Shown: positions 34,745 through 46,483, counted from the stretch's first letter. The stretch: 64,000 bases of DNA from Brassica napus (GCF_020379485.1 NC_063446.1:24268610-24332609); one strand, 5' to 3'. Notes: a model not told the origin generated them from the letters alone. Numbers and translations: made by a program.

Positions 34745-35402
34745 TTCACTCAAAAAAATAATAATATAGATATCATAATACGTAAGAAGATTTTCTAATT
34801 AAAGATCCAAAGGAACTTGATCTACATATCTTTTTATACTTCCCAAGCGTGAACGCAATTTATACATATAGTGCCATATTACACGTAAGTAAGTGATCAT
34901 ATTCGCTTTTCAAGACTCATGCATGTCGGCCAGAATATCAGAAACTAACTAACCTTTTTAAGATTAAAAAATCATCATTCTTCTTGCTGAAATCACATTT
35001 TCTTCATTAATAAATGCAAACTTATTAAATATTTTTTACCAAAAAAAAACTTATTAAATATAAATGATATCAGATTTAAAATAAAAATAAAAATAATTGG
35101 TTCTTCTTTATTCTCATCATCATTTCAAACGATTCTACATTCTTTTATTATGCAAAGTTAGATGCGTTTAATTATAAATGTAGAAACTTTACTGAGGCAT
35201 TTTAAAAAAGCCAATACAAAAAAATTGAGATGTAACAGCCAGAAAATTATGGGAGTTTACAATGAAAACAAATATATAAAAAACAACAAAAAGTATTAAG
35301 CCTAATGGCAGGAGAGGGAATAAGATGACAAATAGGGAACTAATGATTTGATTACTTGGTTATCAGAACATGGCTACTTCATACTCTTCCTTTGCATATC
35401 TA
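34745..35402. other. Spacer between the CACTA element and copy C
   Basis: 34745-35090 resembles the upstream regions of copies C and D (for example 'gcttttcaagactcatgcatgtcggccag', also near 39100 and 46215), so it is the displaced promoter side of copy B. 35100-35402 is the 3' untranslated region of copy C, closely similar to 20155-20583 below copy B. No other gene is seen. Confidence 0.6.
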
Positions 35403-38400
35403 TTAGCCTTTGAGGAGAGAGTTGTCAAGTAAGGCAGCACGAGTGGCTTGGAACTGTACTGTATACTTCCTTTGCAAATCTCTTAGCATCTCCGTCAGTT
35501 CTTGGAATGTGGGTCTCAGCTTTGCATCGCTGCCGTGAAGAACAAACAAATATAGAAGAGACACAAATTAATGTCACGCCATTAGCCGTCTAACACGTAG
35601 AACATTTAAACCAAATGATAACTGTAATAATTAAAGGTTATAGTATTCTTCTAGCAAGGATTATGTGGTAATCAATATGTTAAGCTTACCTGTGCCAACA
35701 ACTCTCCATTAATGAGATCCAAAGAGGATCAATGTCCTTTGGAATTTCCAGTCTCTGGTTCATGAAACCCACAGCTCCAATCACCTGCATAGAGTTGAGA
35801 CTTTCCCATGGGATCTTCTCGGTGGCAAGCTCCCAGAGTACTACGCCAAAGCTGTAAATATCAGACCTGTATCAATGAATATTAAGAAGAGCTAGTTTAG
35901 CATACAAGGCTTGGAATAACAATTAATCAAGGGAACTTAAGCAAACAGAACACTGAGAGTATACTTCTCATCAGCAGACTCATTTTGAAGAACTTCTGGT
36001 GCCATCCATTGAGGCTGCAGCACATGTAAACATCAATTCAACGGTCACTGCGAGAGGTTGGCTTATAAAGAGGATTCAAACCGAAAGGAGCATAGGTTTA
36101 AATACCGTTCCCTTTCCGGACCTGGTGGTTAAGTATGTCTCATGCTTGACACGTGAAAGACCGAAGTCAGCTATCTGTTAGAGATGTCAATCTAAATCTT
36201 CATTTTTGTTTTAGAAAGCTATTTTCATATGAACATGTTACCTTAACGGTCAAGTTCCTGTCTACCAGTAGATTTGAGGACTTGAGATCACGATGGATAA
36301 TGGGTGGACTACAACAGTGAAGATAATTCATACCACGAGCCTGTGTAAAGAAGGTGACTGAATCAAATAGAGTTGAAAAGAAAGATCACAATACTAATGC
36401 AAAGCAGTAATCAAATAGAGTAGCCTATACATACAATATGTAATTGTCAATGGCCATAGTAAAGTGAAAAAAATTCAGATGTCTAATGAGCGTAAAACTA
36501 ATACTCACAATGTCCAAGGCCATATTGATACGCCGCCTACAATCCAGTTTTGATGTCTTCCTCTGTAGGAGCTGGAAGAGGCTTGCACTGCAAATAGTAA
36601 TCCGAATAAGTATGGTCATGAATCAGAGCTAAGGCTTGAGACTAAAAAGATGAGACTGAACCGTGGAAGGAGCTCTGACACTATACAGAGACGCTGAGGT
36701 GAAGTCACAGCTCCCATAAACAGCAAAACATTAGGATGTCTAAGTCTTTTCATCAACGCTACCTTCAAAATAAAAGAAGATTAAAATTAGTAACTAAGAA
36801 CTTTTAAATGTTGGTTTTACTAAAAACCAATGAAATGTGTCAACAGTGTTTGGTTAAAACTACAGTCAGAGCAAATCATTATGGACAGGGATTTAAAACA
36901 AAACCTCTTGTCTAAAAGATTGTATGACTTCTTCTGAATATTCTTCTTTGGAGAACACTTTTACAGCTACAACCTGCAGTGATATTAGCAATTCTTACAA
37001 GATCAGATAACTTGTTAATGAATCAACATATGCATATTCTAAAATATCCAAAAAACGTACAGATCCAAACCAGAGACCGCGATAAACAGTTCCACATGAA
37101 CCTGTAAAGAAAATTACTAGAGCATGTTTAGCAGAACAAAGACAGGATAGTCAGTAAAATATATGCTGTTATAAAGGATTTAATTGTATTCAAACAAGTT
37201 ACTATGTTTAAGAGAATATATTACCTTGTCCTATTTCTTCTCCAACTGTCAAATCATCCCATAAAATTTCATATTCCAAGCAATCACTATTTGTAGCAAC
37301 CTTGTTCATAACACTGTTGCTTATACTTTTGCAGCTACTGGAACTGCTTCTGTTGTTTGAATTTAGTGAAGACCACAATCTGCTTCCCTTATTACTGGTA
37401 TACTTATTATTATCAGAGGAATCACTTTCAAAGTTTTTGTGAGACTTATGTTTCCCTTGATCATCATGTACACAAGGCCATAATGAATTAGTTGGCCTTC
37501 CTTTTGAAACTTCATGCTCAGCTTTTGAAGTAAGAATACTCTCATCACATGAGAACACACCAAAAGGAGCATATATAAAATTCCCTCTTTGTATGCTGGC
37601 ACCACTTGATAATGCATCGTCCCTTTGTTCAGAGAGAGCGGCACCAAAGTCACCTGCTCGCATTTTCGACATGACCTTGTTGCTCACCTTGCATGCCTGT
37701 GAGTTTAACACTAGTCATCAAAATATACAACATCAAAATAAAATGTGACATAATCCATACAAGCTAAGAAAATGGTACTAACCAAATCTGACATCTTTGA
37801 TGCTATAGCAGCTTGTATAGGCTGATGAGAGTCAAGTCCAAGTTTCGATAAAACAGCTCCTTTGGACTCCAAACCACGTTTTGATACGAAACTACTTACA
37901 GGGCTAGAGTTTACTCCACCTTGTTTTGCCTTTAACTTAGCCAGAGAGATTATAGGGTGCAGATACGGCGCTGACTTACTTGTGAGAGAAATGATGCCAA
38001 CAAGGGAACCGGCGTCATCGTAAAATGGCGAACAAGTAGTGACAGCTGAAAATCTATGCCCAGATTTGCTCCGGACAGGAAACTCACCGGTCCAGCTCTC
38101 TCCATTGAAACAACGTTGAGCAATGTTCATCGCAAAGGCAGCATCCTGATCATCTACCATAACATTAATTGGGTTCTGCCCAACTGCTTCTTCAGCAGTG
38201 TATCCAAATTGCTTTTCCGCCATGGCATTCCTTTGAACAATCATATGTCATGAGACGTTAATAAACAATATAGGAAGCCACATAAAACCGCATTTCACAA
38301 GATCATACCACTACTAAGCGAAATGAAACATTAGCCAGACCCTATTCTTTTAAGAACACTACTATATATATAAACATCTTGACCCCAAATAATTAAACCA

Positions 38401-38813
38401 AAATTTTAATTAATTTTTTTTACTAAATTGTCTAGAGCTTCCTAATATCAGGGCCGCCCTCTTACTCACCAAAATATAATTCGCATTTTGAGATCGAAGG
38501 CATGAACAGATTGTCCCATGGACTGCACAATGTTCAAATACTGCTTATGCGTGAACTTCCCAGCCGATGGTCCTGTTCCTCCACTAACTCCATCTCTTAA
38601 ACTGATCGAGTCATGGATACGGTTCTTATTCCGCACTGAGTTGGCGCCGATTTTCCTCCACCCTAGAGCTTCCTCGCAGATGTTTCTCGAATGTGAACGC
38701 TGCCTAAGCCCTGTGGATACCTTGAACTTAGACATCTCCTGCTTTAGGCGCTCTTGGCTCTCCTCTATCTCTAGCATCTTTGTCAGCAGCTCCTTCGTAG
38801 GTGTAGTCTTCAT
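35403..38813 (-). CDS. PAS-domain Raf-like protein kinase, copy C (intact, 691 aa)
   Basis: Twelve exons: 38813-38470, 38230-37783, 37696-37225, 37101-37061, 36973-36905, 36762-36662, 36587-36509, 36340-36242, 36174-36106, 36014-35965, 35866-35690, 35529-35403. They total 2076 nt with all phases matching. Residues 1-60 are a coiled-coil-like leader, about 90-220 a PAS sensor domain ([19 protein letters not shown]), then a Ser/Asn-rich linker. A kinase domain from about 415 to the end has [39 protein letters not shown] and SDIYSFGVV, so all catalytic residues are present. It belongs to the plant Raf-like MAPKKK group with an N-terminal PAS domain (the Arabidopsis At3g06620-06640 and At1g67890 group). 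It is the only copy in the cluster able to make a full kinase. Confidence 0.92.
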
Positions 38814-39448
38814 TGCGCGTTGAACCGGACCTTAGAGAGAGAAGGGGCGCTTGGCACTCGACCAATAAATAGTCGTTGACAATTTAGTTGGTTAGGCACT
38901 TGGGCAGAGAAAAACAAAAACTACAATCACTACACGTAAGTTAGTGATCATAGTGATGCTCATCTAACCCTGCATGCATGAACATTAACTATGGACAGCT
39001 TAGTAATCTACTGTAATGTTATTGTCTGTTTCTCACATGTACCAATCGAATTAAAGTAAATTTCATGACGCGACCGCACCGCTTAAACTCCAACATGACA
39101 TTAGCTTTTCAACACTCATACATGTAGTAGGCCAAAAATATCCCACATTTTTAAAATAGAATATCATTCTTCTTCTTGCTGATATCATATGTTCTTCATC
39201 AATAAATGCAAACGTGTTAAGGTGGCAGATTTTCCGTTTAGTTTCTGGATGACACAAAATTTAAGTTTTTAGTCTCCTTAGAATATTACAAACTCAAAAA
39301 CTTGTCATGGGAGGAAAACAAGTCATACACTCAAAACACTACTGTGGACCTGTGATCAGTGAGAGCAGCACCGAAGACCCCCTCAGAGAGTGTGGCATCA
39401 CTACTGTCTGAAATAGTTTATACTAAGATGGAGAAGATGCTTTAACTT
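38814..39448. other. Upstream region of copy C and relic exon of copy D
   Basis: 38870-39260 shares long stretches with the upstream region of copy D (45950-46400), so promoters were duplicated with the genes. 39340-39400, read on the minus strand, resembles the start of kinase exon 3 (GAALTDHR here, GAALSDHR in copy B). It lies downstream of copy D's stop codon once copia 2 is removed, and is probably a leftover of the lost kinase part. No open gene is present. Confidence 0.55.
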
Positions 39449-39866
39449 TGTTGGGAATATTACCCAATATCGATGAGATGAAGATGGTATTAGACAACTA
39501 GAAAATTTAAGAAGAAGACTCTTAATATTTAGGAAAGGGTTTACTACAAAGATTTTGTTTTTGGAAACTCTCTCTTACAAATATTTTCTCTCTTTGTTTT
39601 TCTTGATTCTTGGATGATTACAAATGGTGCCAAGCACCCCTATTTATACAAGTGGAGGAGCATACTCCAACAAGTTCTAGATTTCTCTAAATTATTATTT
39701 ATTTCAAAATATGTAACTCCATAACTTTCTCTCTTCTTCTACACAATTCTTCTTCTACACACTTCTTCATCCTTCTCCATTTTTCTCTACATATCTCCTC
39801 TTCTTGGGCTCTTGGGTTATAACTTGATTAGTTATTATTCTTGGGCTAATGAGGGAAAACCCAACA
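39449..39866 (-). repeat. 3' LTR of copia 2
   Basis: 418 bp. On the minus strand it begins TGTTGGGTTTTCCC and ends TATTCCCAACA. A TATA box (TGTATAAATA) covers 39641-39650. Confidence 0.95.
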
Positions 39867-39884
39867 AATCTCCCCCTTCCCGAT

Positions 39885-42800
39885 TTAGCCCGAAACCGTT
39901 GTCATCCCCGTGCCTTTGCAACAATCTTCAAACTTCTTGATCGGTAATACCTTAGTCATAAAGTCTGACCAGTTTTCATCGGTGTGTACCTTGTTGAGAT
40001 GTAGAAGCTTCTCTTCAAGAACTTCTCGAATCCAATGATGCCGAATGTCGATGTGCTTCGAGCGAGAGTGAAATGTTAGATTCTTTGCTAGGTGAATAGC
40101 ACTTTGGTTGTCACATAGCATGTTGTACTTTTCTTGTTTTACTCCTAACTCAAGCAAGAAATTCTTCATCCATAGCATCTCCTTGCATGCTTCCGTTGCT
40201 GCGATGTATTCTGCTTCCGTGGTGGATAAGGCAACACACTTTTGTAGTTTCGATTGCCAGGAAACAGCTCCCCCTGCAAAGGTAGTAACAAAGCCTGATG
40301 TTGATTTCCTTGAATCTTTATCACCAGCCCAATCTGCATCGGTGTAACCGTTCAGCTCCAATTTTTCATTGCCAAAACATAGACACTTCTTCGTTGTGCC
40401 TCGTAGATAGCGTAGGATCCACTTAACTGCTTTCCAATGCTCCTTTCCTGGATTCGCTAGAAAGCGACTCACAACTCCTACAGCATAGGCAATGTCGGGT
40501 CTGGTGCACACCATAGCATACATGAGACTGCCCACTGCTGATGCATATGGGGTAGTCTTCATTTCCTCTTTCTCCTTCTCACTTGTTGGACTTTGCTTCG
40601 AACTTAGCTTGAAATGTCCACCAAGTGGAGTGCTCACCGGCTTTGCTTTGTGCATGTTGAATCTCTCCAACACCCTTTCAACATATCGTTCTTGGGACAA
40701 CCATAAAAGCTTCTTTGGCCTATCCCGAGTGATCTTCATTCCAAGAATCTGTCTCGCTTGCCCCAGATCTTTCATCGCAAAACACCTTCCCAAATCTTTC
40801 TTTAATGCGGCTATCTTGTTGCGATCTTGACCCACAATTAACATATCATCAACATAGAGCAATAATATGAGAAAGTCGCCGCTTTCGTACCTCTTTATGA
40901 AAACGCAATGATCATTCTTGGTTTTCTTGAAGTTATGATCCACCATGAAGGAGTCAAACTTCTTGTACCATTGTCTTGGAGCTTGCTTGAGACCGTAAAG
41001 ACTCTTCTTTAATCGGCACACCAAGTCTTCTTTTCCTGGAACCTTGAATCCTTCAGGTTGCTCCATATAGATCTCCTCCTCGAGTTCACCATGTAGAAAG
41101 GCCGTCTTGACATCGAGTTGTTCAATCTCCAAGTCTAGAACCACTGCTAGACCAAAAACCACTCGGATAGAGGACATCTTCACCACTGGAGAGAATATTT
41201 CTTCAAAATCTATGCCTTTCTTTTGGTTGAATCCTTTCACAACCAATCGAGCTTTGTATCTTGGATTTGAGCTTTTCTCTTCATACTTCAACCTGTACAC
41301 CCATTTGTTCTTCAAGGCTCTCTTTCCTTTTGGTAGCTTCATCAGCTCATAAGTGTGATTATCATGCAAGGATTGCATTTCATCTTGCATAGCTTCAACC
41401 AACTCATCTTTATGGGTGTCTCCTATGGCCTCCTCATAGCTTTGAGGCTCCCCCTCATCTGTAAGATTAACGTACTCATCTCGATAATATCTTACAGATG
41501 GTCTTGTCTCTCTTCCAGACCTTCTTGGCTCATGTTCTTCCTCTGGCTCCACTTGAACTTCTTCTTCACCTTCATCACCATTCGGATCCATGATTGGATC
41601 CCCTTCACCATCATCTCCAATCACTTGTTCATGATCTTGAGGCTTATGAGAATCTTCATTCCTTACAACCCTTAGCTTTGGTTTCTTTGATTTGTTTATG
41701 TCTTCGATTGTTTGATCTTCGAAGAAAACAACATCTCTGCTCCGGATAACTTTTCTGTTAACCGGATCCCAAAGCCGATAGCCGAATTCGTCTTTTGGTG
41801 ATCCAAGATAAATGCACTCTTTAGTCTTAGAGTCTAGCTTGGCTCGTTCATCCTTAGGTATATGGACAAACGCTCTGCAACCGAACACCTTCAAATGGTT
41901 GTAAGAGACCTTCTTACCCGACCAAACTTCCTCCGGGACATCGCCTTCCAAAGGAACTGATGGTGTAAGATTTATGACGTCCACTGCAGTCTTTATGGCT
42001 TCTCCCCAAAATGGTTTGGGTAGTTTAGCGTGAGAGAGCATGCACCGAACTCTTTCTGTGATCGTTCGATTCATTCTTTCAGCTAGCCCGTTCAGTTGTG
42101 GCGTCTTTGGTGGTGTCTTCTCCATCCTGATTCCATGAGCTTTGCAAAACGCTTCAAAGGGACCTCGGTACTCTCCACCATTGTCAGATCGAACACACTT
42201 GAGTTTTTGACCCGTACTTCGCTCTGCTTGGGCTACAAACTCCTTGAAAGCATCAAGAACTTGATCTTTTGACTTCAAAAGGTATACCCATACCTTCCTT
42301 GAATGGTCATCAATAAAGGTGACGAAATATGATGCCCCTCCATTGGATTTCTCGGACATGGAGCATACGTCAGTATGCACAAGATCAAGAATATGCTTTC
42401 TTCTCATAGGCGTAGATGATCTTCGGAAAGCGACCCTATGTTGTTTTCCGGCTAAGCAATCATGACATGGTGAGAGAGAAATACCTTTCATATCAGGAAG
42501 AAGTTTCTTGCTAGAAAGTATACTTAAACCTTTCTCACTCATATGCCCGAGTCTTCGGTGCCATATATCGATGTCATCACTTGCAACGTTTACTTCTTCC
42601 TTGCAAAGCTTGGCTTGAGTCACGTATAATGAGCCTTCTTTTCTTCCTCGAGCCATGATCAAACTTCCTTTGGTTAACTTCCATTTGCCACCACCAAAAT
42701 GACTGTCCAAGCCGACATCATCGAGCTTTCCGGTTGATATGAGATTGAGTCGCATGTCGGGAACATGTCTCACATCCTTGAGAACTATCTTACATCCAGT

Positions 42801-43850
42801 GTTTGATGTAAGAATAACATCCCCCTTTCCAATGATCTTGCTTCTTCCTTGATTTCCCATTTGAACATTACCAAAGTCACCACTTTGATAGGTTGTGAAG
42901 AAGCTTCCATGAGGGGTGACGTGAAAAGAAGCACCAGAATCAACGATCCATGAGCTATCATCAGAGCTAAGATTACATTCTCCAACGAGATATAATTCTT
43001 CGCTCTGGTCTTCCACAATGGTGGTAGTCTTTTCTTCATGCTTCTTTGTAGGATTGAACCGGTCTGGTTTGATATTACCGGCTTGTTTGTCTTTCTTGAA
43101 AAACCGACATTCCAACTTCATGTGACCCTGTTTGCCACAGTAATAGCAAGTAACTCTCGGACGTGACTTGGATCTTCCTCGAGATTGGTCTCGTCCTCTG
43201 CTTCGGTTTTGACCACGAGTCTCTTCTCTACCTCGTCTATCAACAATGTTAGCTTCTGAATATGAACTCGAACCTCGTTCCTTCCTGCGAACTTCTTCGT
43301 TTAGAAGGCTATCAGTGACGGTGTCCATGGTAAGCTTTCCCTCTGGTGCTGAATTGCTTAGAGTGACAACTAGTGTGTCCCAACTCTCCGGCAGTGAACT
43401 GAGGAGTAAAAGGGCTTGCATTTCGTCTTCAACCTTCATATCAACTTTGTTAAGCTGATTTACAATCCCCTTGAAATTGTTCAAGTGCTCCATCATGCTC
43501 TGGCCATCCTTGTACTCCAACTTTACCAACCGTCGAACAAGAAGAGCTTTGTTTCGAGGTGTTTTCTTTTGAATCATGGATTCAAGTTTTGTCCATAATT
43601 CAAAAGCATTTGTGTAGGTAGAGACATGTTCAAAAAGAGATCGGTCGACATACTTACGGATTACGGCAACCGCCTTTCTATTAAGAATCTCCCATGCTTT
43701 ATCATCCTTTCCTTCCGGCTTATCCTTCATGATGATGGGCTCATGCAAATCCTTACAATAAAGGTGATCTTCCATCATCGGTTTCCAATAAGAGAAGTTG
43801 TCCGTCGTGAGCTTGAACATGTCACCTTCAAAGGTAACGGTGGCCTCCAT
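39885..43850 (-). CDS. Copia 2 Gag-Pol polyprotein (1321 aa, intact)
   Basis: The ATG at 43850 (MEATVTFEGDMFKL) is chosen because it follows the primer site; the frame is open further up into the LTR but that part is noncoding. Domains in order: Gag (about 1-220), CCHC zinc knuckle CYYCGKQGHMKLEC (near 240), protease DSGASFH (near 310), integrase with HRRLGH...CHDCLAGK and the D-D-E core (near 430-620), reverse transcriptase with YVDDMLIVG (near 1020), and RNase H with DADWAGD, EAEYIAATEA and HIDIRHHWIRE at the end. All catalytic motifs are present. With near-identical LTRs, this element may still be mobile and could supply enzymes to copia 1. Confidence 0.95.
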   Translation of the reverse strand: MEATVTFEGDMFKLTTDNFSYWKPMMEDHLYCKDLHEPIIMKDKPEGKDDKAWEILNRKAVAVIRKYVDRSLFEHVSTYTNAFELWTKLESMIQKKTPRNKALLVRRLVKLEYKDGQSMMEHLNNFKGIVNQLNKVDMKVEDEMQALLLLSSLPESWDTLVVTLSNSAPEGKLTMDTVTDSLLNEEVRRKERGSSSYSEANIVDRRGREETRGQNRSRGRDQSRGRSKSRPRVTCYYCGKQGHMKLECRFFKKDKQAGNIKPDRFNPTKKHEEKTTTIVEDQSEELYLVGECNLSSDDSSWIVDSGASFHVTPHGSFFTTYQSGDFGNVQMGNQGRSKIIGKGDVILTSNTGCKIVLKDVRHVPDMRLNLISTGKLDDVGLDSHFGGGKWKLTKGSLIMARGRKEGSLYVTQAKLCKEEVNVASDDIDIWHRRLGHMSEKGLSILSSKKLLPDMKGISLSPCHDCLAGKQHRVAFRRSSTPMRRKHILDLVHTDVCSMSEKSNGGASYFVTFIDDHSRKVWVYLLKSKDQVLDAFKEFVAQAERSTGQKLKCVRSDNGGEYRGPFEAFCKAHGIRMEKTPPKTPQLNGLAERMNRTITERVRCMLSHAKLPKPFWGEAIKTAVDVINLTPSVPLEGDVPEEVWSGKKVSYNHLKVFGCRAFVHIPKDERAKLDSKTKECIYLGSPKDEFGYRLWDPVNRKVIRSRDVVFFEDQTIEDINKSKKPKLRVVRNEDSHKPQDHEQVIGDDGEGDPIMDPNGDEGEEEVQVEPEEEHEPRRSGRETRPSVRYYRDEYVNLTDEGEPQSYEEAIGDTHKDELVEAMQDEMQSLHDNHTYELMKLPKGKRALKNKWVYRLKYEEKSSNPRYKARLVVKGFNQKKGIDFEEIFSPVVKMSSIRVVFGLAVVLDLEIEQLDVKTAFLHGELEEEIYMEQPEGFKVPGKEDLVCRLKKSLYGLKQAPRQWYKKFDSFMVDHNFKKTKNDHCVFIKRYESGDFLILLLYVDDMLIVGQDRNKIAALKKDLGRCFAMKDLGQARQILGMKITRDRPKKLLWLSQERYVERVLERFNMHKAKPVSTPLGGHFKLSSKQSPTSEKEKEEMKTTPYASAVGSLMYAMVCTRPDIAYAVGVVSRFLANPGKEHWKAVKWILRYLRGTTKKCLCFGNEKLELNGYTDADWAGDKDSRKSTSGFVTTFAGGAVSWQSKLQKCVALSTTEAEYIAATEACKEMLWMKNFLLELGVKQEKYNMLCDNQSAIHLAKNLTFHSRSKHIDIRHHWIREVLEEKLLHLNKVHTDENWSDFMTKVLPIKKFEDCCKGTGMTTVSG

Positions 43851-43880
43851 CTTCACTTCTTCAAAGATAACGGTAACCTG

Positions 43881-43892
43881 GCTCTGATACCA
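43881..43892 (-). promoter_or_regulatory. Primer binding site for tRNA-iMet (copia 2)
   Basis: GCTCTGATACCA on the plus strand (TGGTATCAGAGC on the element strand), two bases from the LTR. Confidence 0.92.
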
Positions 43893-43894
43893 CT

Positions 43895-44312
43895 TGTTGG
43901 GAATATTACCCAATATCGATGAGATGAAGATGGTATTAGACAACTAGAAAATTTAAGAAGAAGACTCTTAATATTTAGGAAAGGGTTTACTACAAAGATT
44001 TTGTTTTTGGAAACTCTCTCTTACAAATATTTTCTCTCTTTGTTTTTCTTGATTCTTGGATGATTACAAATGGTGCCAAGCACCCCTATTTATACAAGTG
44101 GAGGAGCATACTCCAACAAGTTCTAGATTTCTCTAAATTATTATTTATTTCAAAATATGTAACTCCATAACTTTCTCTCTTCTTCTACACAATTCTTCTT
44201 CTACACACTTCTTTATCCTTCTCCATTTTTCTCTACATATCTCCTCTTCTTGGGCTCTTGGGTTATAACTTGATTAGTTATTATTCTTGGGCTAATGAGG
44301 GAAAACCCAACA
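43895..44312 (-). repeat. 5' LTR of copia 2
   Basis: 418 bp, differing from the other LTR at one base seen (TTTATCC near 44212 against TTCATCC). Confidence 0.95.
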
Positions 44313-44523
44313 AACTTTACTGAAGTTCATTCATTTTGCTTGCCATAAACATTACATGAGTTCGGAATTTATACAGAAAGTGTAAACCCTAGAAGCCCTA
44401 GACAGATGTCAAGATCATGTGCTTCCTAGAGATTAAGGGCTGACAGCTTCAAGCCTTTAAAACCTTCAGCACAAGCTTTCAGTCATTTTCTGCTTTTGTA
44501 CTTCGCTTTTCTGGTTCTCATCT

Positions 44524-45878
44524 TCATTTCCAAGACAGCCGTTGCGCGGTTGATTTGAATTCTGGGCCACTAGAGTTTGATTGTTGACTGGGCTTTTCAT
44601 CCTCGTGGCCCATCTTCTGCTTTCCTTTCTGTTCTCTTGTCAATCTGCTGCCGTTTAATGCTCTGTTCTCCATACTGTCACCTGCTAGCATTTTCGACAT
44701 GACCTTGTTGCTCACCTTGCATGCCTGTGAGTATAACACAAGTCATCAAAATTGCAACATTAAAATAAAAGGTGACATAATCCAAACAAGCTAAGAAAAT
44801 GGTACTAACCAAATCTGATATCTTTGATGCTATGGCAGCTTGTATAAGCTGATGAGAGTCAAGTCCAAGTTTCGATAAAACAGCTCCTTTGGACTCCAAA
44901 CCACGTTTTGATACGAAAATACTTACAGGGCTAGAGTTTTTTTCACCTTGTTTTGCCTTTAACTTAGCCCAAGGGTGCAGATATGGCGCGGCGTTACTTG
45001 TGAGAGCAATTAAGCCAACAAGAGAACCAGCATCATCGTAAAATGGGGAACACGTAGTGACAGCTGAAAATCTATGCCCTGATTTGCTCCTGAGAGGAAA
45101 CTCACCGGTCCAGGTCTCTCCACTGAAACAACGTTGAACAATGTTCATGGCAAGGGCAGCATCCTGATCATCTACCATAACATTAATTGGGTTCTGCCCA
45201 ACTGCTTCTGCAGCTGAGTATCCAAATTGCTTTTCCGCCATGGCATTCCTTGAACAATCATGACATGAATAAGCAAGCCACAAGCATCATTTCACAAAAA
45301 AAAACTACTATTCTAATAAAGGACCTAACTGACATCCAAAAGCAAATTCGGAAGATCGCCACATAAATATATTATGAGACGTGAATAAACAATGTAAGGA
45401 AGCCATAAACCGAATTTCACTAGGTCAGACTACTATTTATTATTAGTAATAGGCTTAACTCACACCTAAAAAAGCTACTTCAAGAACAGACTATCAGATT
45501 ATTTATAAATTGTTTTCGATGTACATTTAATACTCACCAAAAGATAATTCGCATTTTGAGATCGAAGGCATGAACAGATTGGCCCATCGACTGCACAATG
45601 TTCAAATACTGTTGATGGGTGAACCTCCCTGCCGATGGTCCTGCTCCTCCACCGACTCTAGCTCTCAGACTGATACTGCTCTCCTTCCGCAACGAGTTGG
45701 CGCAGCTGTTCCTCAACGCCAGAGCTCCCTGGTCGATGTTTCTCTTTGCCGGCGACACCGAATGACCATGTTCGGTGGATACGGCCTTCAGCCTACACAT
45801 CTCGTGCTTTAGGCGCTCGTGACTCTCCTCGAGCTCTAGCATCTTCGTCAGAAGCTCCTTCGTTGGTGGAGTCTCCAT
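44524..45878 (-). CDS. PAS-only protein, copy D (326 aa, kinase domain lost)
   Basis: Three exons (45878-45538, 45248-44810, 44724-44524; 981 nt) join in frame with standard splice sites. Exons 1 and 2 match those of the kinase copies: a charged N-terminal helix, then a PAS domain ([35 protein letters not shown]). Exon 3 starts like the kinase exon ([16 protein letters not shown]) but diverges after about 16 residues into a hydrophilic tail (NGSRLTREQKGKQKMGHED) ending SWK and TGA. No kinase sequence follows except a small relic at about 39340-39400. The open frame suggests selection or recent origin. It might pair with or regulate full kinases through its PAS domain; that is inference. Copia 2 lies about 210 bp after its stop. 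Confidence 0.78.
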
Positions 45879-46483
45879 TGCGAGCTGAAGCGGACCTGAG
45901 AGAGAGAGAGAGAGAGAGGCGCTTGGCCGGTTAGATTTTTATTGGCACTCGACAATAAGTAGTCGTCGACAATTTAGTTTGGTTAGGCAGACAAAACCTC
46001 TTTTTTTTTTGAGCAACAGGCAGACAAAAACAAAAACTACAATCACTACACGTAAGCGGTAAGTCAGTGATAATACTGATGGCGACTTAACCCTGCATGC
46101 ATGAAGGCAGCATACTAATCTATTGGGGAAAAAAACAGCAAAGTACTGACTAAGTAAAATAAATTTCATCAGGCGACTACTGCACCGCTTCAACTCCAAC
46201 GTGACATTAGCTTTTCAAGACTCATACGTGTCAGCCAAAATATCAGCAACTAACTCCCACTTTTTTTATAATTGAAATATCATCATTCTTCTTCTCGCTG
46301 ATATCATGTTCTTCATTAATAAATGCAAACTTGTTGAAGGTAGCAGATTTTCCGTTTAGTTTTTGAATGACACCAAATTAAAAGTCTTTGGTCTCCTTAG
46401 AATCCTTTTTTTTTTTGTGAAACGGTCTCCTTAGAATCCTATAAATTCAAAAACTTGTTACTTCTTGATAGATTCCGAGAACA
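45879..46483. other. Upstream region of copy D
   Basis: Includes a (GA)n tract (45898-45917) in the likely leader and blocks shared with the upstream regions of copies B and C (for example 'attggcactcgacaataagtagtcgtcgacaattta'). No gene is seen. Confidence 0.55.

Larger units (their letters stand above)
39449..44312 (-). mobile_element. Copia retrotransposon 2 (complete, recent)
   Basis: 4864 bp with two 418-bp LTRs (39449-39866 and 43895-44312) that differ at only about one base, a perfect target duplication AACTT (39444-39448, 44313-44317), a tRNA-iMet primer site and a purine tract (39867-39882). The polyprotein is open throughout. It lies downstream of the copy D stop codon, in the same orientation as the gene. 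Its coding region is very similar to copia 1, but its LTRs differ clearly. Confidence 0.96.

Noticed and set aside
40492..40830. 112-aa plus-strand ORF, also found antisense in copia 1
   Set aside because: Its conservation only reflects the antisense of the copia polyprotein.
43851..43943. Copia 2 protein start at 43943
   Set aside because: It lies in the LTR upstream of the primer site; the ATG at 43850 is the natural start.
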